Counted from the first letter of the stretch, positions 1 to 7,076 are shown. The stretch is 17,190 nt of DNA from DASTGO01 sp035719045 (GCA_035719045.1 DASTGO010000527.1:1-17190); one strand, 5' to 3'. A program made the numbers and translations. Notes: generated by a model from the letters alone, not told the origin.

Positions 1-40
1 CGACGCCACCGCCTCCCCCGCCGCCGCGGACCCCTCCCCC

Positions 41-532
41 GTGGCCGACCACCCGGCGGTCCGCCGGGTGCGGGCCGCCCTCGCCGGACACGGCGCCGAC
101 GGCCGGATCGTCGTCCTCGACGACCACGCCCGGACCGCCCCGGCCGCGGCCGAGCAACTCGGGGTCGGCGTCGGGCAGATCGCGAACTCACTGATCTTCG
201 CCGTCGCGGACCCGGACGCCCCGGGCGGGCGGCGGGCCCTGCTGGTCCTCACCTCCGGCGCGCACCGGGTGGACACCGTGAAGGTGGCGGCCCTGGTCGG
301 CGTGCCACGGCTGGACCGCGCCGACGCCGGCTTCGTCCGGGAGCGGACCGGGTTCGCCATCGGCGGCGTGGCCCCGGTCGGGCACACCGAGCAGGTCCGC
401 ACCCTGGTGGACACGGCACTGGCCGAACATGACGAGGTGTGGGCGGCGGCCGGGCATCCCCGGACCGTCTTCCCGACCACGTTCGCGGAGCTGGTGCGGA
501 TCACCGGCGGCGAGCCGGCGGACGTGGCATGA
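41..532 (+). CDS. YbaK/EbsC-family aminoacyl-tRNA deacylase-like protein
   Basis: This 163-residue protein covers the whole YbaK/ProX fold, a family that removes wrongly attached amino acids from tRNA in the cytoplasm, mainly from tRNA-Pro. Family signatures seen are the SLIF strand near residue 50, LVLTSGAHRVD at 68-78, the FVRERTGFAIGGVAPVGH stretch at 98-115, and a C-terminal TTFAEL segment. The usual Lys before the Ser/Thr-Leu of the first motif is Asn here (N49, QIANSL), so catalysis may differ from E. coli YbaK. The frame is open leftwards to the window edge and the GTG at 41 has no clear Shine-Dalgarno, so the true start could lie upstream. The stop overlaps the next start as ATGA, implying translational coupling. 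Family assignment is firm; the tRNA substrate is inferred. Confidence 0.85.
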   Translation: MADHPAVRRVRAALAGHGADGRIVVLDDHARTAPAAAEQLGVGVGQIANSLIFAVADPDAPGGRRALLVLTSGAHRVDTVKVAALVGVPRLDRADAGFVRERTGFAIGGVAPVGHTEQVRTLVDTALAEHDEVWAAAGHPRTVFPTTFAELVRITGGEPADVA

Positions 533-1419
533 CCACCGCCCCGGACGTGCGGCGGCGGTCCCGTGCGGCCCTGGACCTGCTCACCGCGGCCCCCACCCAC
601 CGCGCCGCCGGGCTGGCGGTCACCCGGACCGGCAGGGAGCCCGGCAGCGCCCCCGCCCTGCTCCTGGTGCACGGCCTCGGCTCGGCCCGTTCGGTGTGGG
701 CGCCGGTGCTGCCGGAGCTGGCCGACCGCTATGACGTGATCGTGGTCGACCTGCCCGGGCACGGCGCCTCCCCGCCGCTGGCACCGGGCGAGGACCGGAT
801 CCGCGGGATCGCCGACCGGCTGGCCGGATCCTGCGCGGAGCTGGGCGTACGCCGACCACATGTGGCCGGCAACTCCCTCGGGGGCTGGGCAGGGCTGGAA
901 CTGGCCGCCGACGGCAACGCCGCCAGTCTGACCGCACTGGCCCCGGCCGGGCTGCGCCGGGAGCCGACCCTGCCGAGTCCGATCCTGCTGCTCAACCGGC
1001 GGCTGGCGAAGCTGACCGGATCACTGGCGGACCCTCTGATCAGGTTCGGGCCGGTCCGGGCGCTGGTGTTCGCCTCCGGGACGGTGGACCCGTGGGCGCT
1101 GGACCTCGGGCTGGCCCGGGCCGCCGCGCGGGCGGTCCGGGAGTCCACCGGCTACGAGACGTTGCTCGCATCGGCCAGCCGCACCCGGTTCGAACGGGCC
1201 GCGACGATCGAGGTGCCGGTGACGATCGTGACCGGGGAGTCCGACCGGATCCTGCCGGGACAGGTGAACCGCTGCCGGGAGCTCGCCCCGGCCGGCGCCC
1301 GATGGGTGAGCCTGCCCCGCTGCGGGCATGCGCCGATGTGGGACGCCCCGGAGCGGACCGTTGAGCTCGTCGACGAGACGGTGGCGGCGGCGGAGGAGGA
1401 CCTGACTGCGCAGCGGTGA
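529..1419 (+). CDS. alpha/beta-hydrolase fold protein
   Basis: This 296-residue cytoplasmic hydrolase has the full alpha/beta-hydrolase layout. It shows the oxyanion segment LLLVHGLGS at 44-52, VVDLPGHGASPP at 72-83, the nucleophile elbow GNSLGGW with Ser116, the acid region TGESDRILP with Asp239, and the catalytic His267 in CGHAPMWDAPE. The catalytic triad is therefore intact and the length is typical. Residues about 140-225 form the cap domain that sets substrate choice, and I do not recognise a substrate from it. The ATG at 529 overlaps the stop of the deacylase gene (ATGA), which favours this start over upstream in-frame candidates. The overlap suggests co-translation, but a shared pathway is not evident. 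Esterase, lipase or C-C hydrolase activities are all possible. Confidence 0.85.
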   Translation: MTTAPDVRRRSRAALDLLTAAPTHRAAGLAVTRTGREPGSAPALLLVHGLGSARSVWAPVLPELADRYDVIVVDLPGHGASPPLAPGEDRIRGIADRLAGSCAELGVRRPHVAGNSLGGWAGLELAADGNAASLTALAPAGLRREPTLPSPILLLNRRLAKLTGSLADPLIRFGPVRALVFASGTVDPWALDLGLARAAARAVRESTGYETLLASASRTRFERAATIEVPVTIVTGESDRILPGQVNRCRELAPAGARWVSLPRCGHAPMWDAPERTVELVDETVAAAEEDLTAQR

Positions 1420-1484
1420 GGGCGACGCCGGCTCCCCTCCGTCCAGAGGATGCCCGTCACCGTCCGCGGGGTATCGGGGGCCCC

Positions 1485-1490
1485 TAGACT
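1485..1490 (+). promoter_or_regulatory. -10 hexamer TAGACT of a probable leaderless promoter
   Basis: TAGACT matches the actinobacterial TANNNT -10 consensus and ends seven bases before a GTG at 1498. Transcription would begin at or next to that GTG. An identical hexamer stands six bases before the kinase start near 16222. I see no convincing -35 box. It would drive the leader ORF, the glycosyltransferase and the lipoprotein. Confidence 0.5.
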
Positions 1491-1497
1491 CCGCGCT

Positions 1498-1593
1498 GTG
1501 GAGGCGATCATGGCGGAACCCGCGCATCGAGGTCTCCCCGGCCCGGCCCACCGGCGGAGCCGGCCGCGGGCCCCTCGGCGGGCCGTCCGGTGA
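1498..1593 (+). CDS. possible 31-residue leader ORF overlapping the glycosyltransferase start
   Basis: A short open frame runs from GTG 1498, or from the in-frame ATG 1510, to a TGA at 1591-1593 that shares bases with the GTG start of the glycosyltransferase (GTGA). GTG 1498 sits at the leaderless distance from TAGACT. The ATG at 1510 instead has a good GGAGG five bases upstream. The predicted peptide is rich in Arg, Pro and His (ends RAPRRAVR) and resembles no family I know. The glycosyltransferase start has no good ribosome-binding site of its own and no earlier start codon in its frame back to a stop at 1485. Translation of this leader, with re-initiation at the GTGA, would explain expression of the downstream gene. 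The peptide itself may have no function. Confidence 0.35.
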   Translation: MEAIMAEPAHRGLPGPAHRRSRPRAPRRAVR

Positions 1594-2771
1594 GGCGGAC
1601 CGGGACGGGCGGCAGCCGTCCGCGCCGGATCGGCCCGGGCGGGTTCGCCTCCGCCGGGCGGGTGCTGACCTGGGCCGGCAGCCTCGGCGCGATCGCGCTC
1701 ACCGCACACTCGTGGGTGAACCTGCGCACCGTGCGCACTCCGGACCGCGACCCCGAACCGGTCGGTGAGCGGGTCAGCGTGCTGCTGCCGGTCCGGGACG
1801 AGGCCCACCAGGTCGGGGCCTGTCTGGCGGATCTGCTCGACCAGTCCGGGGTCGGCGACCTGGAGATCCTCGTCCTGGACGACCAGTCCGGCGACGGCAC
1901 CGCCGAGGCGGTCCGCGCGGCCGCGGGCGGCGACCCCCGGGTGCGGCTGCTCACCGGGACCGCCCCGCCGCCGGGTTGGCTGGGCAAACCGCATGCCTGC
2001 CGCCAGCTGGCCGACGTGGCCACCGGGTCGGTGCTGGTGTTCCTCGACGCCGACGTCCGGCTCGCCCCGCAGGCGCTGGCCGCCACCGTGGGTCTGCTGC
2101 GCGGCAGCGGCCTGGACCTGATCGCACCGTTCCCCCGGCAACTGGCCGAGACCGCCGGGGAGCGCCTGCTCCAGCCCCTGCCGGCCTGGTCCTGGCTGAC
2201 CACCCGGCCGGCGCCGGCGTCCCTGGCCGAACGTTCCTCCCTGCGCCGGCTGTCGGCGGCCGGCGGGCAACTGTTCGCCGTCGATGCCGCGGCCTACCGG
2301 CGGGCGGGCGGTCACACGGCCGTGCGGGACCGGGTGCTGGACGACCTCGGGCTGCTTCGGGCGGTCAAGGCCTGCGGCGGGCGCGGCGGGGTGGCCGACG
2401 GCAGCGGGATCGCCCGGTGCCGGACGTACACCAGCTGGTCACAGGTCCGCGACGGGTACGGCAGGTCGCTGTGGGAGGCGTTCGGCTCCCCGGCAGGCGC
2501 GGCCGGGGTGCTGGCCGGGCTCAGCCTGCTGTACGTCGTCCCGCCGGTGGCGGCGCTGCGTGGATCGGCGATCGGGCTGGCCGGGTACGCCGCGGCCGCC
2601 GCGGGCCGGTACATGGTCGCCGAGCGCACCGGCGGCCGCTCCCTGCCGGACTGTCTGGGACATCCGGCGTCGATCGCCCTGCTCGCGGGGCTGACCGCGG
2701 ACTCCTGGCGGCGGCACCGGCGCGGGACGCTGACCTGGAAGGGCCGGCAACTGCCGGGTGGTACGCGATGA
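1590..2771 (+). CDS. membrane family-2 glycosyltransferase, CrtQ/HpnB-like
   Basis: This 393-residue protein is a GT-A inverting glycosyltransferase on the cytoplasmic side of the membrane. Seen features are an N-terminal hydrophobic segment at about 22-42, the nucleotide-binding start VSVLLPVRDEA at 62-72, VLDDQSGDGT at 95-104, GWLGKPHAC at 129-137, the DXD metal site FLDADV (D153, D155), an acceptor-side Asp pair RVLDDLGLL at 248-256, and an SWSQVRDGYGRSLW segment at 282-295. Two or three membrane helices follow at about 303-372, and the protein ends near TWKGRQ. The GKPHAC plus FLDADV combination and the TWKGRQ tail resemble 4,4'-diaponeurosporenoate glycosyltransferase (CrtQ) and HpnB-type enzymes. 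A lipid or carotenoid acceptor is therefore plausible, but the gene is about 10 kb from the crt genes, so the acceptor is inference. It overlaps the upstream leader (GTGA) and the downstream lipoprotein (ATGA). Confidence 0.8.
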   Translation: MRRTGTGGSRPRRIGPGGFASAGRVLTWAGSLGAIALTAHSWVNLRTVRTPDRDPEPVGERVSVLLPVRDEAHQVGACLADLLDQSGVGDLEILVLDDQSGDGTAEAVRAAAGGDPRVRLLTGTAPPPGWLGKPHACRQLADVATGSVLVFLDADVRLAPQALAATVGLLRGSGLDLIAPFPRQLAETAGERLLQPLPAWSWLTTRPAPASLAERSSLRRLSAAGGQLFAVDAAAYRRAGGHTAVRDRVLDDLGLLRAVKACGGRGGVADGSGIARCRTYTSWSQVRDGYGRSLWEAFGSPAGAAGVLAGLSLLYVVPPVAALRGSAIGLAGYAAAAAGRYMVAERTGGRSLPDCLGHPASIALLAGLTADSWRRHRRGTLTWKGRQLPGGTR

Positions 2772-3313
2772 CCCCGCTGCCTGCCACTGCCGGGCTGTCG
2801 GTGGCGAGGCCCCGCAGGCCGGTCCCGGCCGTGGCCGCGGCGCTGCTGACCGTGGCGGCACTGCTGACGGTGACGGTCTCGGGCTGCTCCGCAGAGCCGG
2901 CCGGTTCGGGAGCGGCCGCGCAGGCAGCCCTCACCGGGGCGGGTGCCACCCGCGGCGCCCCGCCCCCGACCCAGGTGGCGGCGGGCACCGTGGTCAGCGG
3001 CTTCCCCTCGAAGCTGGTCCCGCTGCCCCCGGGGACGACGGTCAAGGCATCGGCGGTGCAGCGCCACGGCGACCTGCTGGACGTGTCCGTGTCCGCGGTC
3101 ACCTCGGCGTCGGCGCAGGACCTGCTCGCCTTCTACGGCAAGGCACTCACCGCGGCCGGGTTCAGCCAGACCAGGGGCAGCATGCTGCCGGCCGGAGCGA
3201 CCGGGCTGGCGTTCGCCCGCGGCGGCGGCCGCGAACTGCTCGTGCTGGCCGTCGTGGACCGGCACTGGTCGCGCTCGTTCAGCCTCGGGGGCACGGTCGC
3301 CGCCTCCGGTTGA
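2768..3313 (+). CDS. putative lipoprotein of unknown function
   Basis: This 181-residue protein starts with an ATG overlapping the glycosyltransferase stop (ATGA). It has an N-terminal region with several Arg, a hydrophobic stretch at about 19-36, and a lipobox VSGC with Cys40, so it should be lipidated and anchored on the outer face of the membrane. A flexible Ala/Gly/Pro linker follows to about residue 75. A compact domain (about 76-181) then contains VSGFPSKLVPLPPGTTV and LLAFYGKALTAAGFSQ, which resembles small actinobacterial lipoprotein domains with a conserved FYxxxLxxAGF motif. I do not recognise a named family. Overlap with a membrane glycosyltransferase suggests a job in envelope lipid or polysaccharide handling, which is inference only. 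Confidence 0.7.
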   Translation: MTPLPATAGLSVARPRRPVPAVAAALLTVAALLTVTVSGCSAEPAGSGAAAQAALTGAGATRGAPPPTQVAAGTVVSGFPSKLVPLPPGTTVKASAVQRHGDLLDVSVSAVTSASAQDLLAFYGKALTAAGFSQTRGSMLPAGATGLAFARGGGRELLVLAVVDRHWSRSFSLGGTVAASG

Positions 3314-3335
3314 CCCTGCCCGCAGCGCTCACCCG

Positions 3336-3827
3336 TCAGTACCGGGGGGCGGTCCCGGCGGCCGGCGGGAGGGCGGCGGCGAGCGCCCGGGCGTTGCGAC
3401 GGATCTTCGGCGGGATGGGCGGGAAGGTCAGCAACATCGGCGCCGAGCCACTGCCCAGGTCGAGCAGCATCTTGAGGAAGAAGCCCGAGGCGAACTCGAG
3501 GACCCGCAACCCCGACCGCGGGAAGCCCACCAGGTACCGGCCCGGACCGCCCGTGGACGGGTTCGCCTCGAAGAACATCAACTGGCGGTCGGAGAGCACG
3601 AGATAGACGTCCTGCGGGGCGAACGCCATCGTCCCCATGACCGTTCCCCCGGTCACCGCGCTGGCCAGCAGGGAGGCGGCCATCCCGGCGGCCGCGCCCG
3701 CCGCGTTGCGGCGAACCGTCTCCTTCGCCGAGCTGAGCCGCGCCATCGCGATCAGTTCGACGGTCTCGCCGGGCTGCATCGCCCCGGCAGCCGTCTTGAG
3801 CAGGCGGCGTTCCCGCATCGAAGCCAT
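3336..3827 (-). CDS. small membrane-associated protein with PH-like core
   Basis: This 163-residue protein starts at ATG 3827, chosen because a GGGGAGA sequence lies just upstream and the encoded MASMRERR start suits what follows. Residues about 42-70 form an Ala/Gly-rich hydrophobic stretch that may enter the membrane. The segment VYLVLSDRQLMFFEANP at 74-90 looks like the central strands of bacterial PH-like domains, in which YLVLTDRRL-type motifs are common. The remainder includes RYLVGFPRSGLRV and a Pro-rich SAPMLLTFPPIPP segment. Function is unknown. It is convergent with the lipoprotein gene, only 22 bases away, and divergent from the TPR/M16 pair, with which it may share a control region. 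Confidence 0.65.
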   Translation of the reverse strand: MASMRERRLLKTAAGAMQPGETVELIAMARLSSAKETVRRNAAGAAAGMAASLLASAVTGGTVMGTMAFAPQDVYLVLSDRQLMFFEANPSTGGPGRYLVGFPRSGLRVLEFASGFFLKMLLDLGSGSAPMLLTFPPIPPKIRRNARALAAALPPAAGTAPRY

Positions 3828-3882
3828 GAGCTCTCCCCGTTCTCCTCGGCCCCCGGCGTACGGCGTCCGCCGGTCACCCACC

Positions 3883-3897
3883 GCGGAACACTTCCGC
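3883..3897. promoter_or_regulatory. palindrome GCGGAA-CAC-TTCCGC, candidate operator
   Basis: A perfect 6-bp inverted repeat with a 3-bp centre lies in the spacer between the divergent PH-like and TPR/M16 genes, about 56 bases upstream of the PH-like start. Its size and symmetry suit a dimeric repressor site. It could equally be a short RNA hairpin or chance in GC-rich DNA. No regulator gene is adjacent. Confidence 0.3.
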
Positions 3898-3953
3898 AGT
3901 GACGGCCGGGAACGTTACCAACGGTCGATCAAGTCAGGGCAAAGGTACGGATA

Positions 3954-4021
3954 GGCCCTGGTAGCTCAACGGGAGCAGTAGCCGTCAGTCACCGTTGGCT
4001 GTGTCGAACCTGGCGGGGATC
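3954..4021 (+). other. tRNA-like remnant
   Basis: The stretch contains a TA dinucleotide followed by a D-arm-like GCTC-AACGG-GAGC at 3963-3975, then GTTGGCTGTG and a T-loop-like GTCGAAC at 4003-4009, ending in CGGGGATCA like an acceptor 3' end. The order and spacing resemble a tRNA. However, the acceptor ends do not pair, the D-loop is too short and the T-stem arms do not match, so it cannot be a normal functional tRNA. It may be a decayed tRNA, for example an old integration scar, or a coincidence. It overlaps the region just upstream of the TPR gene's -10 box. Confidence 0.25.
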
Positions 4022-4024
4022 ATC

Positions 4025-4030
4025 TAGCAT
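4025..4030 (+). promoter_or_regulatory. -10 hexamer TAGCAT of a probable leaderless promoter
   Basis: TAGCAT fits the TANNNT consensus and ends eight bases before the GTG at 4039. There is no Shine-Dalgarno sequence between them, so the transcript most likely starts at or next to the GTG. It would drive the TPR-like gene and the coupled metalloprotease gene. No clear -35 box is visible 17 bases upstream. Confidence 0.5.
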
Positions 4031-4038
4031 CCGCTGTC

Positions 4039-5277
4039 GTGACCGACGCGCCGACCGGATATCCCCACGATCCGTACCACCCCGGCCGGCCCGGCCACCC
4101 CGGTCAGCCACCGTGGACGGCACCCGAAGCCCCACCCGTGTCCGCTCCCGGCCACCCGGCCGCCGGCTATCCGGCCCAGGCCTACCCGGCCGCCGGCTAT
4201 CCGGCGCACGCCCACCCCGCCGCGGCGTACCCGACCGCAGGCGCGTACCCGCCCCAGGGCCACCCGGGCGCAAGCCATCCCCCCGCCGGCTATCCGCCCC
4301 AGGCCTACCCGGCCGCCGGTCATCCGGCACCCGGGTACCCCGTCCAGCCGACGGCCGGGCCGGCTCCCGGCGTGATGTCCCCCGAGCTGGACCGGATCCG
4401 CACCGCACACGCGGCCCGGGACTGGCCTGCGCTCCGGCAGGGGATCCAGGCGCTGCCGACCGCCGACGAGCGCATGGTCGCCTGCACTGCGGTGTGCGCC
4501 CACGGAGACGAGGAGTTCTACCGCTCGGTGCTGGCCGCGCACCCGCAGGACCCGCTGGCGATGACCCTGCTGGGCTACACCCTGCTGGTCACCGGCTGGG
4601 CGATCCGTGGCGGCGGCTGGGCGAACACGGTCAGCCGCGAGCAGTTCGCCGCCTTCCAGGAGTACCTGCACCGCGCCGACGCCGTCCTCATCGACGCCCT
4701 CGCCCGGCAGCCGCAGCTGGCGGAGGCCTGGGCGGTCCGGGTGACCGTGGCCAGAGGACTGCAGCTGTCCCCGGCGGAGGCGCGCCGGCGCTACCAGCAG
4801 GCGGTGCGTCACGCGCCGCACCTGCTCGCGGCGCAGCTCAGCCTGCTGCAGAAGCTGCTGCCGAAGTGGAGCGGCAGCTGGGAGGCTGCGGAGGAGTTCG
4901 TCCGGACCTGTGTCGCCGAGGCACCGCCGGGCGCCCCGAACATCGTCCTGGTCGCCGAGCTGCACCTGGAGCGGATGCTGGGACTGTCCGCCGCGCAGCG
5001 CAAGGAGTACTTCGCCCGGCCCGAGGTTCGCACGCAGATCCTGGACGCCGCCCGGCGGGGTCCGCTCGCGCCGGACTTCCGGCCCGGGCTGCGCGCCAAG
5101 AGCGTCTACAACACCTTCGCCCTGGTCCTGGCCCTGATCGAGGAGTACGCCGGGGCCGCCCACTGTTTCCAGGCCCTGGCCGGGCAGATGTCGGACGCTC
5201 CGTGGGACTACCTGGGGCAGCCGATGGAGCAGTTCGTCCTCTACCGCGACCGTTGCCTGCGGGAGGCCCGGCGATGA
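4039..5277 (+). CDS. protein with Pro/Tyr/Ala-rich N-terminus and TPR-like helical domain
   Basis: This 412-residue protein has two parts. Residues 1-112 are low-complexity, with repeats such as YPAAGYPAQ, HPAAAYP and YPPQAYPAAGH, and are likely disordered. Residues about 113-412 are predicted all-helical, with pairs such as MTLLGYTLLVTGW, AEAWAVRVTVARGLQLS, ARRRYQQAVRHAPHLLAAQLSLLQKLLPKW and AAHCFQALAG, which suggest tetratricopeptide-like repeats for protein binding. No signal peptide or membrane segment is seen. The GTG start lies eight bases after a -10 box and has no Shine-Dalgarno. The stop overlaps the M16 gene start (ATGA), so the two proteins are probably made in fixed ratio and work together. 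The family is not one I can name. Confidence 0.75.
   Translation: MTDAPTGYPHDPYHPGRPGHPGQPPWTAPEAPPVSAPGHPAAGYPAQAYPAAGYPAHAHPAAAYPTAGAYPPQGHPGASHPPAGYPPQAYPAAGHPAPGYPVQPTAGPAPGVMSPELDRIRTAHAARDWPALRQGIQALPTADERMVACTAVCAHGDEEFYRSVLAAHPQDPLAMTLLGYTLLVTGWAIRGGGWANTVSREQFAAFQEYLHRADAVLIDALARQPQLAEAWAVRVTVARGLQLSPAEARRRYQQAVRHAPHLLAAQLSLLQKLLPKWSGSWEAAEEFVRTCVAEAPPGAPNIVLVAELHLERMLGLSAAQRKEYFARPEVRTQILDAARRGPLAPDFRPGLRAKSVYNTFALVLALIEEYAGAAHCFQALAGQMSDAPWDYLGQPMEQFVLYRDRCLREARR
4162..4328 (+). repeat. internal direct repeats in the Pro/Tyr/Ala-rich coding region
   Basis: A 44-base unit at 4162-4205 recurs at 4285-4328 with three mismatches, encoding AGYPxQAYPAAGxPA both times. Shorter partial copies (CGCCGGCTATCC, GGCCTACCCGGCCGCC) lie in and between them. 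The near-identity at DNA level shows recent duplication rather than only amino-acid bias. Confidence 0.8.
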
Positions 5278-7076
5278 TCCGACAGACCGAGGTCGACGGC
5301 ATCCCCACCCTGATCGCCCGTACGGACGGCCCGATGACCGCCGGGCTGATGTTCCGGGTCGGGATGGCCGACGAGACCCTGCCCCTGTGCGGGATCACCC
5401 ACCTCGTGGAGCACCTCGCCCTGCACCGGCACGGGCTGGCCGACTACCACTACAACGGCACCACCTCCGCCACCGAGACCCACTTCCTGGTGCAGGGATC
5501 GCCGGAGCAGGTCGTGGCGTACCTCACCGGGGTGTGCGCGGGACTGACGAACCTCCCGCTGGAGCGGCTGCAGACGGAGAAGTCGATCCTGGAGACCGAG
5601 GCGAACGGGCGGTCGCTGAACCTGCTCGCCCGGGTCCGGCACGGTGCGCGTGACTACGGCCTGACCGGCTATCCCACCTGGGGGCTTGCACAGCTGCGGC
5701 CGGAGGATGTCCAGGGCTGGGCGTCGGCCTGGTTCACCCGGGGCAATGCCGTCCTGTGGATCGCCGGGGACGACGTGCCGGGCGGACTGCGGCTGCACCT
5801 GCCGGACGGTCCCCGCCGCCCGCTGCCCGTCCCGTCACAAGCGCTGCCGGAGGGCAGGGCATACCTCACCACCCAGACCGACAGCGTGACGTTCGACGGG
5901 CTGGTCGGGCGCGGCGCCGCGGCGATGGTCTACACCGAGGTGTTGCAGCGCCGCCTGTTCCGGGACCTGCGGCTGGAGGGCGGCTACTCCTACACCGTGG
6001 CCACCGGGTACGAACGCCGCGGTGAGCACGCGGCCGCGGTGACCGCGATGGCCGACACGCATCCCGACTGCTACGACGCGGTGATCGGCGCGACCGTGGA
6101 CGCCCTGGCCTCGCTGGCCGCCGGGCACGTCGACGAGGGGGACATCGCATCGGTGAAGGCGCAGTTCCGGGAGAACCACAGCCTTCCGGACGCGGATGCG
6201 GGCCGGCTGCCCTCCATGGCCTGCGAACTGCTCGCCGGGAGGCCGGTGCGCACCGCGGCGGACCTGCTCGCCGAGATCAGTGCCGTGGAGCCTGCCGCCG
6301 TCGCCGCGACCGCGGCCCGCAGCTGGCAGAACGGGCTGCTCAAGGTCCGCGACGGGCAGGAGGTCGAGTGGACCGGCTTCACCGGCTTCAGCACCCACCG
6401 GGCGCCGGTCCCGCCGGTCAGCGGTGCGCCGCGGCCCGCCCGTGACGACGCCGAGCGCCGGCTGGTCCTCGGCTCCGACGGGGTCAGCCTGCAGTCCCCG
6501 GCCCTCACCTCGACGGTCCGGTTCGACGCCTGCGCCGCGCTGCTCGCCTGGCCGGACGGCGCCCGGCAGGCGATCGGGGCGGACGGGACGACCATCGCCG
6601 TCGAGCCGACCCGGTTCGGCCTGGATGCCGCGGCCGTCGGCACCCTGACCGCCGGGGTGCACCCCGCGCGGGTGATCTGGATGCCGCCGCGCGATCCCGG
6701 GGAGATCCCCACCGAGCAGTCCTGGGGTCCCGCCGCCGACGACGGGCGGTCCGGCCGGGGCCGGGGCAAGGGCGGCCGATCGCCGGTCGGCAGTGGCGGG
6801 CCGGCCGGCAACGGTGGACCGGGCGGCTACGGTGCGCCCGCCGGGGTCCGCCCGCCCGGGACGCCGTCCCTGGTGGGGCTGATCGGCCTGTACGTGCTCG
6901 CGGTCCCGCTGTCACTGTTCCTGCTGCTGATGACGCTGCTGTCGATCGGGGACCCGGAGTCGGACTCGGCACTGTGGGTGGCCCTGGTCGTGACGTGGTT
7001 CGTGCCGGCCTTCTTCTGGCTGGGGATCGTCCTGCTGCACCGGCACCGGCGGCGCGGCAGGCGCTGGGCCGGCTGA
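5274..7076 (+). CDS. M16-family (insulinase/PqqL-type) zinc metalloprotease with C-terminal membrane hairpin
   Basis: This 600-residue protein carries the inverted zinc-protease motif HLVEH (His43, Glu46, His47) and candidate third zinc ligands Glu107 or Glu109 about 60 residues on. An M16 second domain follows with the R(x)nGYSYTV signature (Arg230 to Val242) that closes the active site. Both halves of an M16 unit are thus present in about 370 residues. Residues about 395-470 form a separate beta-rich segment (RRLVLGSDGVSL, LLAWPDGARQAIGADG) that looks PH-like. A Gly/Pro/Ser linker covers 483-531. Two membrane segments follow (about 533-557 and 566-588), then a basic HRHRRRGRRW tail. No signal peptide is seen, so the protease domain probably faces the cytoplasm. 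It overlaps the TPR-like gene (ATGA). Substrate unknown; peptide processing or membrane proteolysis are options. Confidence 0.8.
   Translation: MIRQTEVDGIPTLIARTDGPMTAGLMFRVGMADETLPLCGITHLVEHLALHRHGLADYHYNGTTSATETHFLVQGSPEQVVAYLTGVCAGLTNLPLERLQTEKSILETEANGRSLNLLARVRHGARDYGLTGYPTWGLAQLRPEDVQGWASAWFTRGNAVLWIAGDDVPGGLRLHLPDGPRRPLPVPSQALPEGRAYLTTQTDSVTFDGLVGRGAAAMVYTEVLQRRLFRDLRLEGGYSYTVATGYERRGEHAAAVTAMADTHPDCYDAVIGATVDALASLAAGHVDEGDIASVKAQFRENHSLPDADAGRLPSMACELLAGRPVRTAADLLAEISAVEPAAVAATAARSWQNGLLKVRDGQEVEWTGFTGFSTHRAPVPPVSGAPRPARDDAERRLVLGSDGVSLQSPALTSTVRFDACAALLAWPDGARQAIGADGTTIAVEPTRFGLDAAAVGTLTAGVHPARVIWMPPRDPGEIPTEQSWGPAADDGRSGRGRGKGGRSPVGSGGPAGNGGPGGYGAPAGVRPPGTPSLVGLIGLYVLAVPLSLFLLLMTLLSIGDPESDSALWVALVVTWFVPAFFWLGIVLLHRHRRRGRRWAG

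Noticed and set aside
4113..5273. Upstream extension of the M16 protein in frame to 4113
   Set aside because: The extension overlaps the whole TPR-like gene out of frame and reads as Arg/Pro/Gly-rich nonsense. The ATG at 5274 gives a natural M16 start and an ATGA overlap.
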